From an uncultured Flavobacterium sp. (GTDB lineage Bacteria > Bacteroidota > Bacteroidia > Flavobacteriales > Flavobacteriaceae), in the NCBI RefSeq assembly GCF_951805225.1, contig NZ_OX638201.1, forward strand, positions 558,001 to 622,000: 64,000 nt of DNA, in the 5' to 3' direction. The translations under genes and the position numbers were made by a program. Positions 35,096 through 43,354 of this stretch are shown here, in pieces (positions within the stretch are counted from its first letter, which is position 1; every line of letters starts with the position of its first letter). The notes below the pieces were generated by a model. That model did not search any database, was not told the DNA's origin, and was given only the letters and a program-made list of their open reading frames with translations.

Positions 35096-35878
35096 TTATA
35101 CTTTTTTGACTTTCTTTAAAGCCTCTATGTAGTTTTCGTTTACTTTTTCCCAATTTATATGTTGATAAAAAGCATCAATATAACTTCCTTTTCTGTTTTG
35201 GTAATCCAAGTAATAAGCATGTTCCCATAAATCAATTCCTAAAATAGGAGTTCCGGGAATCAAAGCATTTTTCATTAACGGATTATCTTGATTATCAGTC
35301 GTCGTTACTTGTAGTTTTCCGTATCTGTCAACTACTAACCAAACCCAGCCAGAACCAAATTGCTTTGTTGCCTGACCTTTAAACTGATTTGTAAGGTTGC
35401 TAAATGAACCAAATTCTTTATTTATAGAACCAACCAAAGTATCTTTTGGAGTTGTCTCTTTTGGAGTCAGAATATTAAAATACAAAGTGTGATTGTAATA
35501 TCCACCAGCATTTTGACGAAGTTTTGCATTGTTGAGATCCATTTTTTTTAAGATATCTTCAATTGGCAAGTTTTCAAATTCAGTATTTAAAATCTCCTTA
35601 TTTAGATTATTCGTATACGTTAAATAATGCTTTGAATAATGCGTTTCCATAGTGAGCGTTCTTATTGCCGGCGCCAATCCATCATAAGAAAAAGGAAGTT
35701 TTGTTAATTCAAAAGATCCCGGATCTGCTTTTACATCATTTGGAGATCCAATCGTTATTTTTTCTTCTTTTGTAGGCAAAGGAACTTCTACAACTTCAGT
35801 TAGCTTATTATTATCATTACAAGAAAATAATAATAAAAATGAAGCTAGAATCCCAAAACGAGTAATGTTTTTCTCCAT
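35096..35878 (-). CDS. exported superoxide dismutase (Fe/Mn family, Mn-type signature) with lipoprotein signal
   Basis: A 260-residue protein: an N-terminal lipobox (LLFSC, Cys20), a ~40-residue spacer, then a complete Fe/Mn superoxide dismutase domain. Metal ligands are H80 (METHYSKHY), H130 (GGYYNHTLYF), D216 and H220 (GIDLWEHAYYLDY). Gln197 in DNQDNPLM and Gly-Gly at 125-126 are typical of the Mn or cambialistic group. Such enzymes are usually cytosolic, so a lipid-anchored form is notable and would remove superoxide at the cell envelope. It is the last gene of an operon carrying phospholipid-synthesis genes, 8 bp after the acyl-CoA-binding protein. Confidence 0.93.
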   Translation of the reverse strand: MEKNITRFGILASFLLLFSCNDNNKLTEVVEVPLPTKEEKITIGSPNDVKADPGSFELTKLPFSYDGLAPAIRTLTMETHYSKHYLTYTNNLNKEILNTEFENLPIEDILKKMDLNNAKLRQNAGGYYNHTLYFNILTPKETTPKDTLVGSINKEFGSFSNLTNQFKGQATKQFGSGWVWLVVDRYGKLQVTTTDNQDNPLMKNALIPGTPILGIDLWEHAYYLDYQNRKGSYIDAFYQHINWEKVNENYIEALKKVKKV

Positions 35879-35886
35879 AATGTTAG

Positions 35887-36156
35887 TTATTTTGATATTA
35901 ATGAATTAATAATTTCTATGTAGCATTCTTTAGCCTCATCGATTGATATACGACTTATTTGCATCCAAGCATTTGTTTTGAAAGCATCACGTAAATCAAA
36001 ATTCTCAGATTGATTGTAAACAGCTGATCCAAAAGTTGCCTGTTTGTAATAAGCATAAAGCCTTAGCTGCACATCTTGTGGCAGCGAGGCCTGAGTCATT
36101 TTTAAAGCAGTTTCTACAGCCTCTGAAAAACGAGTATCTAAATCTTTTTCGGTCAT
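35887..36156 (-). CDS. acyl-CoA-binding protein
   Basis: An 89-residue all-helical protein matching ACBP in length and core: LYAYYKQATFGSAVYNQSENFDLRDAFKTNAWMQISRISIDEAKECYIEII. The YxxYKQAT segment and the Lys and Trp further on (KTNAW) contact CoA in the family. ACBPs buffer long-chain acyl-CoA in the cytoplasm; they are common in eukaryotes and patchy in bacteria. The ATG directly follows the psd stop with no gap, so expression with phosphatidylethanolamine synthesis is implied. Confidence 0.88.
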   Translation of the reverse strand: MTEKDLDTRFSEAVETALKMTQASLPQDVQLRLYAYYKQATFGSAVYNQSENFDLRDAFKTNAWMQISRISIDEAKECYIEIINSLISK

Positions 36157-36810
36157 TTAAGCTTTTGTAGCAATAATGGTTTTTCCTCCAATTGCTTTTT
36201 GGTTTAATACTACATTAATTGGAGTACCTAAAGGTAAAAATAAATCTACTCTTGAACCAAATTTAATGAAACCGGCATCAGTTCCCTGAACAACCTGCAT
36301 TCCTTCTTGTGCATAATTTACAATTCTACGTGCCAAAGCACCTGCAATTTGTCTGTATAGAATCTGTCCGAAAGTTTCGTTTTCAATTACAACAGTTGTT
36401 CTTTCGTTTTCCTCGCTTGCTTTTGGATGCCATGCAACTAAAAACTTACCAGGGTGGTATTTACTAAATTTTATAATACCGTCCATAGCATAACGTGTAA
36501 CGTGTACGTTAATTGGCGACATGAAAATAGAAACTTGTAAACGTTTGTCTTTGAAGAATTCACCTTCATAAACTTCTTCGATAACCACAACTTTTCCGTC
36601 AACAGGAGCAAGAATATGATCGCTGTTTCTGATTGCAATTCTTTTAGGATTTCTAAAGAATTGTAAAATAATAATCAAAACCAATAAACCTGCTAGTTGC
36701 ACTAGTATTCTTAACCAACTGATATCAATAAATTTTTCAGCAAGCAAAATTACGGCAACAGCAAATACAGTACCTAATAAAATGGATGGTCCTCCTTCTT
36801 TATGAAACAT
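36157..36810 (-). CDS. psd: phosphatidylserine decarboxylase family protein, short form
   Basis: Psd converts phosphatidylserine to phosphatidylethanolamine using a pyruvoyl group made by self-cleavage. The 217-residue protein is of the short (archaeal-type) form: two N-terminal membrane helices (about 10-50), ILAPVDGKVVVIEE (Asp71), SPINVHVTRY, YHPGKF, and cleavage site Gly185-Ser186 in IKFGSRVDLFLP, where the serine becomes the pyruvoyl. It overlaps the end of cdsA by 11 bp and abuts the acyl-CoA-binding gene, forming a phospholipid block. Confidence 0.93.
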   Translation of the reverse strand: MFHKEGGPSILLGTVFAVAVILLAEKFIDISWLRILVQLAGLLVLIIILQFFRNPKRIAIRNSDHILAPVDGKVVVIEEVYEGEFFKDKRLQVSIFMSPINVHVTRYAMDGIIKFSKYHPGKFLVAWHPKASEENERTTVVIENETFGQILYRQIAGALARRIVNYAQEGMQVVQGTDAGFIKFGSRVDLFLPLGTPINVVLNQKAIGGKTIIATKA

Positions 36811-37687
36811 AATATAAAATTTGATAAAATAAAAATATAATTGGTGCTACAAATATAACACTATCTAGTCGATCTAATACACCTCCGTGGCCAGGCATTA
36901 TCGAGCCACTGTCTTTTACACCTGCAACTCTTTTGAATTTTGATTCGATCAAATCTCCAATAGTTCCAAAAATGCTAACAATTAAAGCAATTATCATCCA
37001 GATTAAGATAGATTTATTGCTAAATTCAGGTTTAGGCTGTATGTATAATTTTGATATTAAAAAACCGGCAAAAGCAGCAAAAACAACTCCGCCAAGAAAA
37101 CCTTCTATTGTTTTTTTAGGAGAAATACGTTCAAATAATTTGTGTTTACCCATAGATTTCCCAACCAGATAGGCAAAAGTATCGTTGGTCCAGATTAAGA
37201 CAAATAAACCAATAATAATTTTTGGATTATAATCTTTAATTCCGAAAGAAATTTTTGTGATAAAAAGAAAAGGCAGCATAATATACCCAATCAAATAAAT
37301 GTATTTTGAAGCTTTACTAATACTTTGAGTATCATCAAATAAAAAGAAAATACATTTTATAGAGACAATCAGAGTGATTATAAGTAAAACAGAAAATAAT
37401 TTATCTGTATCAACTGTAATTTGGATATTATCTTTTAGAAATTTGTTGATGTAATTCTCCGTTTCGGTTCTATAAAAACTAATTAAAGAAACCGTAGAGT
37501 AAAACAGCGTAACAAATAGAATAGAAATAACTTTATTGATATTAACTAAATTGCAAAATTCATAAGTTGCAATAATTAGAAAAATACCAAAAAGAATGAT
37601 AAAACTCTCTGTTGAAAACAGAATAGAAGTTAGTAATAAAGCGATATAAACAGCACCAGAAATGGTTCTCTTGAGTGTTTCATTCAT
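36800..37687 (-). CDS. cdsA: phosphatidate cytidylyltransferase
   Basis: CdsA makes CDP-diacylglycerol from phosphatidate and CTP at the inner membrane, the precursor of phosphatidylserine and so of the next gene's substrate. The 295-residue protein has about eight membrane helices and the complete family signature near the C-terminus: SKFKRVAGVKDSGSIMPGHGG followed by VLDRLDS, with the two metal-binding Asp residues. SPKKTIEGFLGG is also typical. One base separates it from the LUD gene upstream; it overlaps psd downstream. Confidence 0.95.
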   Translation of the reverse strand: MNETLKRTISGAVYIALLLTSILFSTESFIILFGIFLIIATYEFCNLVNINKVISILFVTLFYSTVSLISFYRTETENYINKFLKDNIQITVDTDKLFSVLLIITLIVSIKCIFFLFDDTQSISKASKYIYLIGYIMLPFLFITKISFGIKDYNPKIIIGLFVLIWTNDTFAYLVGKSMGKHKLFERISPKKTIEGFLGGVVFAAFAGFLISKLYIQPKPEFSNKSILIWMIIALIVSIFGTIGDLIESKFKRVAGVKDSGSIMPGHGGVLDRLDSVIFVAPIIFLFYQILYYVS

Positions 37688-37688
37688 C

Positions 37689-38294
37689 TTAAAGATCTTC
37701 TAAGAGCAATAAATAAAGATTCTTGGCAACACTTCCGTATTGTGTAAAATCCTCTTCTTTCGCTTTTTCGAAATATTTTATTGTGGTAATGTTAGTAGGA
37801 TAATCTCTTTCGTATTTACGTTTAATGGCACTTAAACCATCACTTTTTATAGAAAGGATCTGACTTGTTGTAGCAATAATTACAATATTTGCAGGTAATT
37901 CGTTTGGTTTGTTTTGTCTGATTTGTTTTGAAGAGAACAAAATAGAACCTTCATCAGCAATTAGATTTTCGCAGCTTGCCAAAAGGAATTTTGGTCTTGT
38001 TGGTGCAATATAAAGTAACTTGTTTTCATCTAATAAATGAAAAAGACCTGGTTCATAACAAAGAACTTCATTTTCGAACCAATCGTTTTCTTCTAAAATA
38101 TTTTCAAATTGTTCTGCTACTTCTTGTTTGTTTTCACAATACAAAAACTTTCCTCCGTTTTTCTTAAAATTGAAAATGAACCTTTCGTCTATAGACAAAT
38201 GGCTATCCTGAATGGAATTGCCTGCATATTCGCTTTCATTCTCTTCGTCGGAAGCGGCATCACTTGAACCAAATATTTTTTTGAAAAAATTCAT
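37689..38294 (-). CDS. LUD domain-containing protein (LutC-like)
   Basis: A 201-residue soluble protein. The second half fits the LUD/LutC fold: ENEVLCYEPGLFHLL, IAPTRPKFLLASCENLIADEGSILFSS and PANIVIIATTSQILSI, where the SCENLIADEGSI stretch resembles the LutC A-D-T-G-[ST] region. LutC in other bacteria serves lactate oxidation with LutA and LutB, which are absent here; its place between ftsH and cdsA suggests another role. I am confident of the domain but not of a function. Confidence 0.75.
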   Translation of the reverse strand: MNFFKKIFGSSDAASDEENESEYAGNSIQDSHLSIDERFIFNFKKNGGKFLYCENKQEVAEQFENILEENDWFENEVLCYEPGLFHLLDENKLLYIAPTRPKFLLASCENLIADEGSILFSSKQIRQNKPNELPANIVIIATTSQILSIKSDGLSAIKRKYERDYPTNITTIKYFEKAKEEDFTQYGSVAKNLYLLLLEDL

Positions 38295-38408
38295 TTTTAT
38301 ATGAAATACTTTACATGTTAATTGAAAACGTTCAAAGATAAAAAAATCTTAATTCAAAAGGCTATTTTGAATTAAGATTTTAAAAAATATTGCATATTTC
38401 TGAATAAT

Positions 38409-40334
38409 TTACGAAACCACTTCTTCTAAATTTTTATCAAAAGTACGTTTTCCGAAAATTGTTTCTAAGTCATCTTTAAAAATAACTTCTTTTTCAATTA
38501 ATATATCAGCAAGCTGATTTAACTTGTCTTTGTTTTCTTCTAAAATTTGAATTGCTCTTTGATATTGACCTTCAATTAATTCTGAAATTTCTTTATCAAT
38601 TATTTTTGCAGTTTCATCAGAATAAGGTTTAGAGAAGTTGTATTCACTTTGTCCTGTTGAATCGTAATAAGTAACATTTCCAATTTTATCATTCAAACCG
38701 TAAATAGTTACCATTGCACGCGCCTGACGTGTAACTTTTTCTAAATCGCTCAATGCACCAGTCGAAATTCTGTCAAAAGTTACTTTTTCAGCAGCTCTTC
38801 CACCCATTGTTGCGCACATTTCGTCTAACATTTGGTCTGTTCTCACGATTTGTCTTTCTTCTGGTAAGTACCAAGCAGCTCCTAAACTTTGTCCACGAGG
38901 CACAATAGTTACTTTAATAAGTGGTGCAGCATGTTCTAACATCCAGCTTACTGTTGCGTGACCAGCTTCGTGAATTGCGATTGCTCTTTTCTCTTCTGGA
39001 GTAATAATTTTATTTTTCTTTTCAAGACCACCAATAATTCTGTCAACAGCGTCAAGGAAATCTTGTTTATCAACTGCAGTTTTGTTATTACGGGCAGCGA
39101 TTAATGCAGCTTCGTTACAAACGTTTGCAATATCAGCACCAGAGAATCCCGGAGTTTGTTTTGCTAAGAAATCAAGGTCAAGACCTTCAACTTTTTTGAT
39201 AGGCGCTAAGTGTACTGCAAAGATTTCTGCTCTTTCGCGAATGTCTGGTAAGTCAACAAAAATTTGTCTGTCAAAACGTCCAGCACGCATTAAAGCTTTA
39301 TCAAGAACATCAGCTCTGTTTGTTGCAGCCAAAACAATTACGTTTGAGTTTGTACCAAAACCGTCCATTTCTGTTAGTAATTGGTTCAATGTATTTTCTC
39401 TCTCGTCGTTTCCGCCTGACATATTGCTTTTTCCTCTTGCTCTACCAACAGCATCGATTTCGTCGATAAAGATAATAGCAGGAGATTTTTCTTTTGCTTG
39501 TTTAAATAAATCACGAACACGTGAAGCACCAACACCTACAAACATTTCTACGAAATCAGAACCTGACAATGAGAAGAAAGGAACCTGAGCTTCACCGGCA
39601 ACCGCTTTTGCAAGCAAAGTTTTACCAGTTCCCGGAGGTCCTACAAGTAAAGCTCCTTTTGGAATTTTACCTCCAAGATTGGTGTATTTTTCAGGGTTTT
39701 TCAAGAATTCTACAATTTCTTGTATTTCTTCTTTAGCACCTTCTAAACCTGCAACATCTTTAAATGTAGTTTTGATATCAGTTTTCTCGTCAAATAATTT
39801 AGCTTTAGATTTTCCAATGTTGAAAATTTGTCCGCCACCGCCACCTGCGCCACCTGACATTTTACGCATAATGAAAATCCATACACCAATAATAATGATG
39901 ATAGGAAGTAAGCTGATTAGAATATCAGTCCAATTATTTTTTTGCAAGAAATTATAATCTTTCAGTTTCTTTTCGGCAACTGCTTTTTCTAATTTAGTTT
40001 GAAAAATCTGATCGTTACCAATTTCTAAAGTATAGTGAGGACCTTTGTTAGGTCTTTCAAAAATATCTTTAGCTACTTTTTTGTTAGCAGCATCTTTAAG
40101 AGCCGCTTGCGTCAAGTATACTTCAGCTTCAGCTTTATTATAAACGTTAACTTTTTCAATTTCTCCTTTTTCTAATAATACATTGAATTTAGAAGAAGTT
40201 AATTGAGCAGGCTCGCTTAAGTTAGATCCACCGGTTGCAAAACTTATAAATAAAAAAACTAAAAGTATTGCGGTATATATTAACCAAGGACTTATTTTAA
40301 ATTTACTCGGATTTGGATTATTATCTTTAGCCAT
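38409..40334 (-). CDS. ftsH: ATP-dependent zinc metalloprotease FtsH
   Basis: A membrane-anchored AAA+ protease that degrades misfolded membrane proteins and regulatory targets. The 641-residue protein has two membrane helices (about 17-33 and 137-156) around a periplasmic domain, a Gly-rich hinge (GGAGGGGG), Walker A GPPGTGKT (232-239), Walker B IIFIDEIDAVG, SRH arginines in MRAGRFDRQI, and the zinc site HEAGH (455-459) with a downstream Asp. It follows rsfS by 15 bp and heads the membrane-lipid genes, an arrangement familiar from other flavobacteria. Confidence 0.98.
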   Translation of the reverse strand: MAKDNNPNPSKFKISPWLIYTAILLVFLFISFATGGSNLSEPAQLTSSKFNVLLEKGEIEKVNVYNKAEAEVYLTQAALKDAANKKVAKDIFERPNKGPHYTLEIGNDQIFQTKLEKAVAEKKLKDYNFLQKNNWTDILISLLPIIIIIGVWIFIMRKMSGGAGGGGGQIFNIGKSKAKLFDEKTDIKTTFKDVAGLEGAKEEIQEIVEFLKNPEKYTNLGGKIPKGALLVGPPGTGKTLLAKAVAGEAQVPFFSLSGSDFVEMFVGVGASRVRDLFKQAKEKSPAIIFIDEIDAVGRARGKSNMSGGNDERENTLNQLLTEMDGFGTNSNVIVLAATNRADVLDKALMRAGRFDRQIFVDLPDIRERAEIFAVHLAPIKKVEGLDLDFLAKQTPGFSGADIANVCNEAALIAARNNKTAVDKQDFLDAVDRIIGGLEKKNKIITPEEKRAIAIHEAGHATVSWMLEHAAPLIKVTIVPRGQSLGAAWYLPEERQIVRTDQMLDEMCATMGGRAAEKVTFDRISTGALSDLEKVTRQARAMVTIYGLNDKIGNVTYYDSTGQSEYNFSKPYSDETAKIIDKEISELIEGQYQRAIQILEENKDKLNQLADILIEKEVIFKDDLETIFGKRTFDKNLEEVVS

Positions 40335-40349
40335 TAGAAAAAATTTTCT

Positions 40350-40721
40350 TTAGTATTTGTTTTCGATTGTAGTTATTTTGGCGTCACCCCAAAGGCTTTC
40401 GATATTATAGTATTCACGAATGTGTTTCTGGAAAACATGTACCACGATATGCACATAATCCATTAGAACCCATTCTGCATTATCGGTTCCTTCTACGTGC
40501 CAAGGTTTGTCTTTTAAATCTTTGGATACTGTTTTTTGAATTGAGTTTACAATGGCGTTAACTTGGGTATTAGAGCTTCCGTTGCAAATTACAAAATAGT
40601 CACAAACAGCCGTGTCTATTTCTCTTAAGTCAAGAATATCGATATCATTTCCTTTTACTTCTTCAATCCCTTTGATTATGTTCGCCAATAGAACATCATT
40701 ATTAATAGTCTTTTTCGCCAT
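40350..40721 (-). CDS. rsfS: ribosomal silencing factor RsfS
   Basis: RsfS (Iojap/YbeB family) binds L14 on the large ribosomal subunit and blocks subunit joining in poor conditions. The 123 residues contain the core ILDLREIDTAVCDYFVICNGSSNTQVNAI and WHVEGTDNAEWVLMDYVHIVVHVFQKHIREYYNIESLW, with normal length. It is the first gene of the ftsH operon and is divergent from birA across 93 bp. Confidence 0.95.
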   Translation of the reverse strand: MAKKTINNDVLLANIIKGIEEVKGNDIDILDLREIDTAVCDYFVICNGSSNTQVNAIVNSIQKTVSKDLKDKPWHVEGTDNAEWVLMDYVHIVVHVFQKHIREYYNIESLWGDAKITTIENKY

Positions 40722-40814
40722 GAATTATTTTATATGAATTTGTAAAGTTACCAAATTTTGTGATTATTTTTGAACCTTAACAAAATATTAAATTAAGTTA
40801 TTTAAATTACTTAA

Positions 40815-41555
40815 ATGAAACTAATCAAACTCGATGCCATAGATTCAACAAATGATTTCTTAAAATCATTGTCAAGCCAAGATGAGCTTGATAATTTCAC
40901 TGTCGTAACGGCTGAAAATCAGACAAAAGGAAAAGGACAGATGGGAGCAAAGTGGCAGTCGGAATCAGGTAAAAACTTAATTATGAGTGCCTTGGTTAAG
41001 GATTTTTTATATAATAATGAACAATTTTTTAACCTGAGTATAGTAGTTTCATTAGCTGTAATTGAGGTCTTAAAAACGTTAAATATTTCTGATTTAAGTA
41101 TAAAATGGCCGAACGACATTATGTCATACAATAAAAAAATTGGTGGCATACTAATAGAAAATACCATAAAAAGCGATGGCAGGATCGTGTCAGTTGTCGG
41201 ATTAGGACTAAATGTCAATCAAACTAATTTTGATCAATTGCCAAATGCTTCTTCCTTGGCAGTTATCGCCGGACATTCTTTTGATAAAGATGCTTTACCA
41301 GTTTTAATTATCGAAAAAATGAAAGAAAAAATCGAATTATGGAATACTAATTCAGATGATTTCTGGACAACTTATTTTGATACTTTATTTAGAAAAGGTG
41401 TTCCAATGCCTTTCAAAAATCTTGATCCTCAATCTTCAGGACAGAATTTTATGGGAATTATTCAAGGCGTTTCTCCCGTTGGAAAGATTCAAATTTTGCT
41501 TGAAGATGATTCGATTTCAGAATTCGACATTAAAGAAGTTCAGATGCTTTATTAA
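40815..41555 (+). CDS. birA: biotin--[acetyl-CoA-carboxylase] ligase (monofunctional)
   Basis: BirA activates biotin with ATP and transfers it to the biotin-carrier protein. The 246-residue protein lacks the N-terminal DNA-binding domain of E. coli BirA, so it is a ligase only. Motifs: IDSTNDFLKSL at the start, NQTKGKGQMGAKWQSESGKNLIMSAL (the GRGRxGR-type loop, here KGKGQMG), IKWPNDIM with the catalytic lysine, GGILIEN, and VVGLGLNVNQ. It is divergent from rsfS and followed by a repeat-filled gap. Confidence 0.94.
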   Translation: MKLIKLDAIDSTNDFLKSLSSQDELDNFTVVTAENQTKGKGQMGAKWQSESGKNLIMSALVKDFLYNNEQFFNLSIVVSLAVIEVLKTLNISDLSIKWPNDIMSYNKKIGGILIENTIKSDGRIVSVVGLGLNVNQTNFDQLPNASSLAVIAGHSFDKDALPVLIIEKMKEKIELWNTNSDDFWTTYFDTLFRKGVPMPFKNLDPQSSGQNFMGIIQGVSPVGKIQILLEDDSISEFDIKEVQMLY

Positions 41556-41567
41556 AAGAGGGACAAA

Positions 41568-41876
41568 GGTTCTGAGTTGCAAAGGTGCAAAGGTTTAAGG
41601 TAGAAGCGCACTGTAGTACGCCTAACTTATGTTAACCTATTTTTTTCCATAGATTAAAAAGGATTATTTAGAGTTAAAAATGGAGCATAAATCTGCTCAA
41701 TCTGCAAAATCTGCGAGAAACAAAATTTTATTGAAGAAGGTTCTAACGTTTTTTTTAACGTAGAGACGCACTGTAGTGCGTCTAACTTGTTTTTTTGCCA
41801 CAGATAACATGGATTAAAATGATTAAAAAATAATCAGCATAAATCCGTTTAACCTGCCAAATCCGTGGGCAATTTC
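41568..41876. repeat. mosaic of interspersed repeats filling the birA-DUF2306 gap
   Basis: In order: CAAAGG-word arm (41568-41595), diverged GTAGAAGCGCAC hairpin (41600-41626), a block beginning CCATAGATTAAAAAGG and ending CTGCGAG (about 41648-41716), a perfect AGACGCAC/GTGCGTCT hairpin within 41760-41786, and a second block of the CCACAGAT...AAATCCGTG type (about 41798-41871). The two blocks share beginning and end words. There is no gene. Confidence 0.7.
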
Positions 41877-41877
41877 T

Positions 41878-42534
41878 CTAAACCTCAACTACTTTTACTG
41901 GTTTTGGCGCTATTTTTCTATTCCAATAAATAATATAGAAAGTCCCTAATATTGAAGGCGTCATCCAGGCGATTATATTTCCAATTCCAATTCCGGCAAC
42001 GATAAATGCGGTTACAGAGGCAATTAAAGCTCCAATCATTTTTCCGATGTGTTTAGAAAGCCAGTTTTTGTTTGATACAGAAAGGTTTTTGAAGAAAATA
42101 AAATCTTTAACCGTCATATAGAACCCAAAACCACCAAAGAAAGTAAACAAAATACCATTTTCAATAGCATTCAATTGGCAATATATTCCAATAGAAATCA
42201 TTATTACAGAAAAGAATAACATACTTCCGGAAATTAATTTATCTACAAAATCAGCTTTTAATTTACGTTTAAAACTTAACGCTCTATTTCCGGAGATAAC
42301 CAGATAAATGGTAAACAATCCAATTAGAAATAAAAAGATATTCTGATGATTTGGCATCCAGCAAATCGGAATAGAAATTAGAGAACTTGTAACCATTCCT
42401 ATAGAAAATAGTTTACCCATTCTTTGGTGTAATACTCCACCTTTTTTGACCATAATACTTCCAATTCCTGTGATAAGTCCAATTCCGCCAAAGAAGGCAT
42501 GAATGTAAATTAAAATCTTGATAGTTGCTTCCAT
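41878..42534 (-). CDS. multi-helix membrane protein, DUF2306-like
   Basis: A 218-residue inner-membrane protein with about seven hydrophobic helices. The first part, IKILIYIHAFFGGIGLITGIGSI followed by GGVLHQRMGKLFSIGMVTSS, has the His-G and LHxxxGxxF pattern of the DUF2306-type membrane family, whose function is unknown. No catalytic motif is visible. It is a single gene in a repeat-rich neighbourhood; it ends in a short basic tail. Confidence 0.6.
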   Translation of the reverse strand: MEATIKILIYIHAFFGGIGLITGIGSIMVKKGGVLHQRMGKLFSIGMVTSSLISIPICWMPNHQNIFLFLIGLFTIYLVISGNRALSFKRKLKADFVDKLISGSMLFFSVIMISIGIYCQLNAIENGILFTFFGGFGFYMTVKDFIFFKNLSVSNKNWLSKHIGKMIGALIASVTAFIVAGIGIGNIIAWMTPSILGTFYIIYWNRKIAPKPVKVVEV

Positions 42535-42643
42535 AACTTGGTTTTTGTTAGTTGATGGATCAAACTTCGGTCAATAATTTAGGTTGAAATAATTAATAGT
42601 TCTGAACTGTAGTTTTTTGAGGATGAAGTGTTTTTTTTAAGGT

Positions 42644-42688
42644 TCAAAGGTTCAAAGGTTTTATGTAGAGGCGCACAGCAGTGCGTCT
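42644..42688. repeat. CAAAGG arm plus GTAGAGGCGCAC hairpin
   Basis: Third composite copy of the order seen at 17191-17296 and 41568-41626: AAGGTTC words, then GTAGAG-GCGCAC-agca-GTGCGTCT. Confidence 0.7.
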
Positions 42689-42742
42689 TTTTTTGATTTC
42701 GCAAAACACAGAGTTTTGTTTCTTCTTATTTTAAGATCACAA

Positions 42743-42772
42743 AAAAAGCCTGATCGTAAAATCAGGCTTTTT
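42743..42772 (-). terminator. Rho-independent terminator of the SRPBCC gene
   Basis: Perfect 12-bp stem AAAAAGCCTGAT/ATCAGGCTTTTT with a six-base loop, 50 bp after the SRPBCC stop. Confidence 0.8.
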
Positions 42773-42821
42773 AAATTTTATATAATTCGAAAATTAATAA
42801 TTAACAATCAATAATTAACAA

Positions 42822-43214
42822 TTATAATTTTGTCATATTAGTTGCTAATGTTTCGATGAATTTGCTAATTGGTCCTTTGATCATCATCGCCATCATAGCA
42901 TTAAATTCTCCTTCGAATTGAAGTTGTACAGCACTTTCAGTATCAGAAACACTATCAATGTTTGAAACCAAAGTAAATGGAAGTTTATCACTTGCAGCTC
43001 CAAGAACAATTTTGTTTGGTGCTACTTTTTCCTTCATTTTTAGTTTTATTTCCGGCATACCTTTCAATCCAAAAATAAAAGCATCTTCGCCTGTTACTTC
43101 AAATTTAGCAATATTATCCGGCATTAATTTTTCAAAATTCTTAACATCAGTCAATAAATCAAATAAATCTTGAGCTGATTTCTGAACAGTAACTTTTGGA
43201 CTTTCTAAGTTCAT
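42822..43214 (-). CDS. SRPBCC family protein
   Basis: A 130-residue protein with the START/Bet v 1-like helix-grip layout: VTVQKSAQDLFDLLTDVKNFEKLMPDNIAKFEVTGEDAF, a run of beta strands, and a long C-terminal helix (FNAMMAMMIKGPISKFIETLATNM). The fold binds lipids or other hydrophobic ligands; no ligand is suggested by sequence. It follows pyrE on the same strand after a 140-bp repeat-containing gap and ends at its own terminator. Confidence 0.75.
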   Translation of the reverse strand: MNLESPKVTVQKSAQDLFDLLTDVKNFEKLMPDNIAKFEVTGEDAFIFGLKGMPEIKLKMKEKVAPNKIVLGAASDKLPFTLVSNIDSVSDTESAVQLQFEGEFNAMMAMMIKGPISKFIETLATNMTKL

Positions 43215-43231
43215 ATTTTATTTTTTATTTA

Positions 43232-43301
43232 TTTTTTTACCGCAAAGTGCGCAAGGTTTTTTTATGTTGTAAATTTTATAGAACACAAAGTTCACAAAGC
43301 T
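43232..43301. repeat. CGCAAAG-word repeat between pyrE and the SRPBCC gene
   Basis: ACCGCAAAGTGCGCAAGG followed by CACAAAGTTCACAAAGC. Directly after it the word CAATCTAAAATC is repeated (43321-43354). Confidence 0.55.
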
Positions 43302-43354
43302 TTATCTTGAAAATCAATTTTAGCAATCTAAAATCTAAAATCAGCAATCTAAAA

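Noticed and set aside
37689..38294. Lactate-utilisation (lut) operon
   Set aside because: Only a LutC-like domain is present; no LutA or LutB gene adjoins, and the context is ftsH/cdsA.
39082..39588. 168-codon plus-strand frame over ftsH
   Set aside because: Antisense shadow of a strongly conserved gene; Ser/Ala/Lys-rich artefact of the AAA+ codons.
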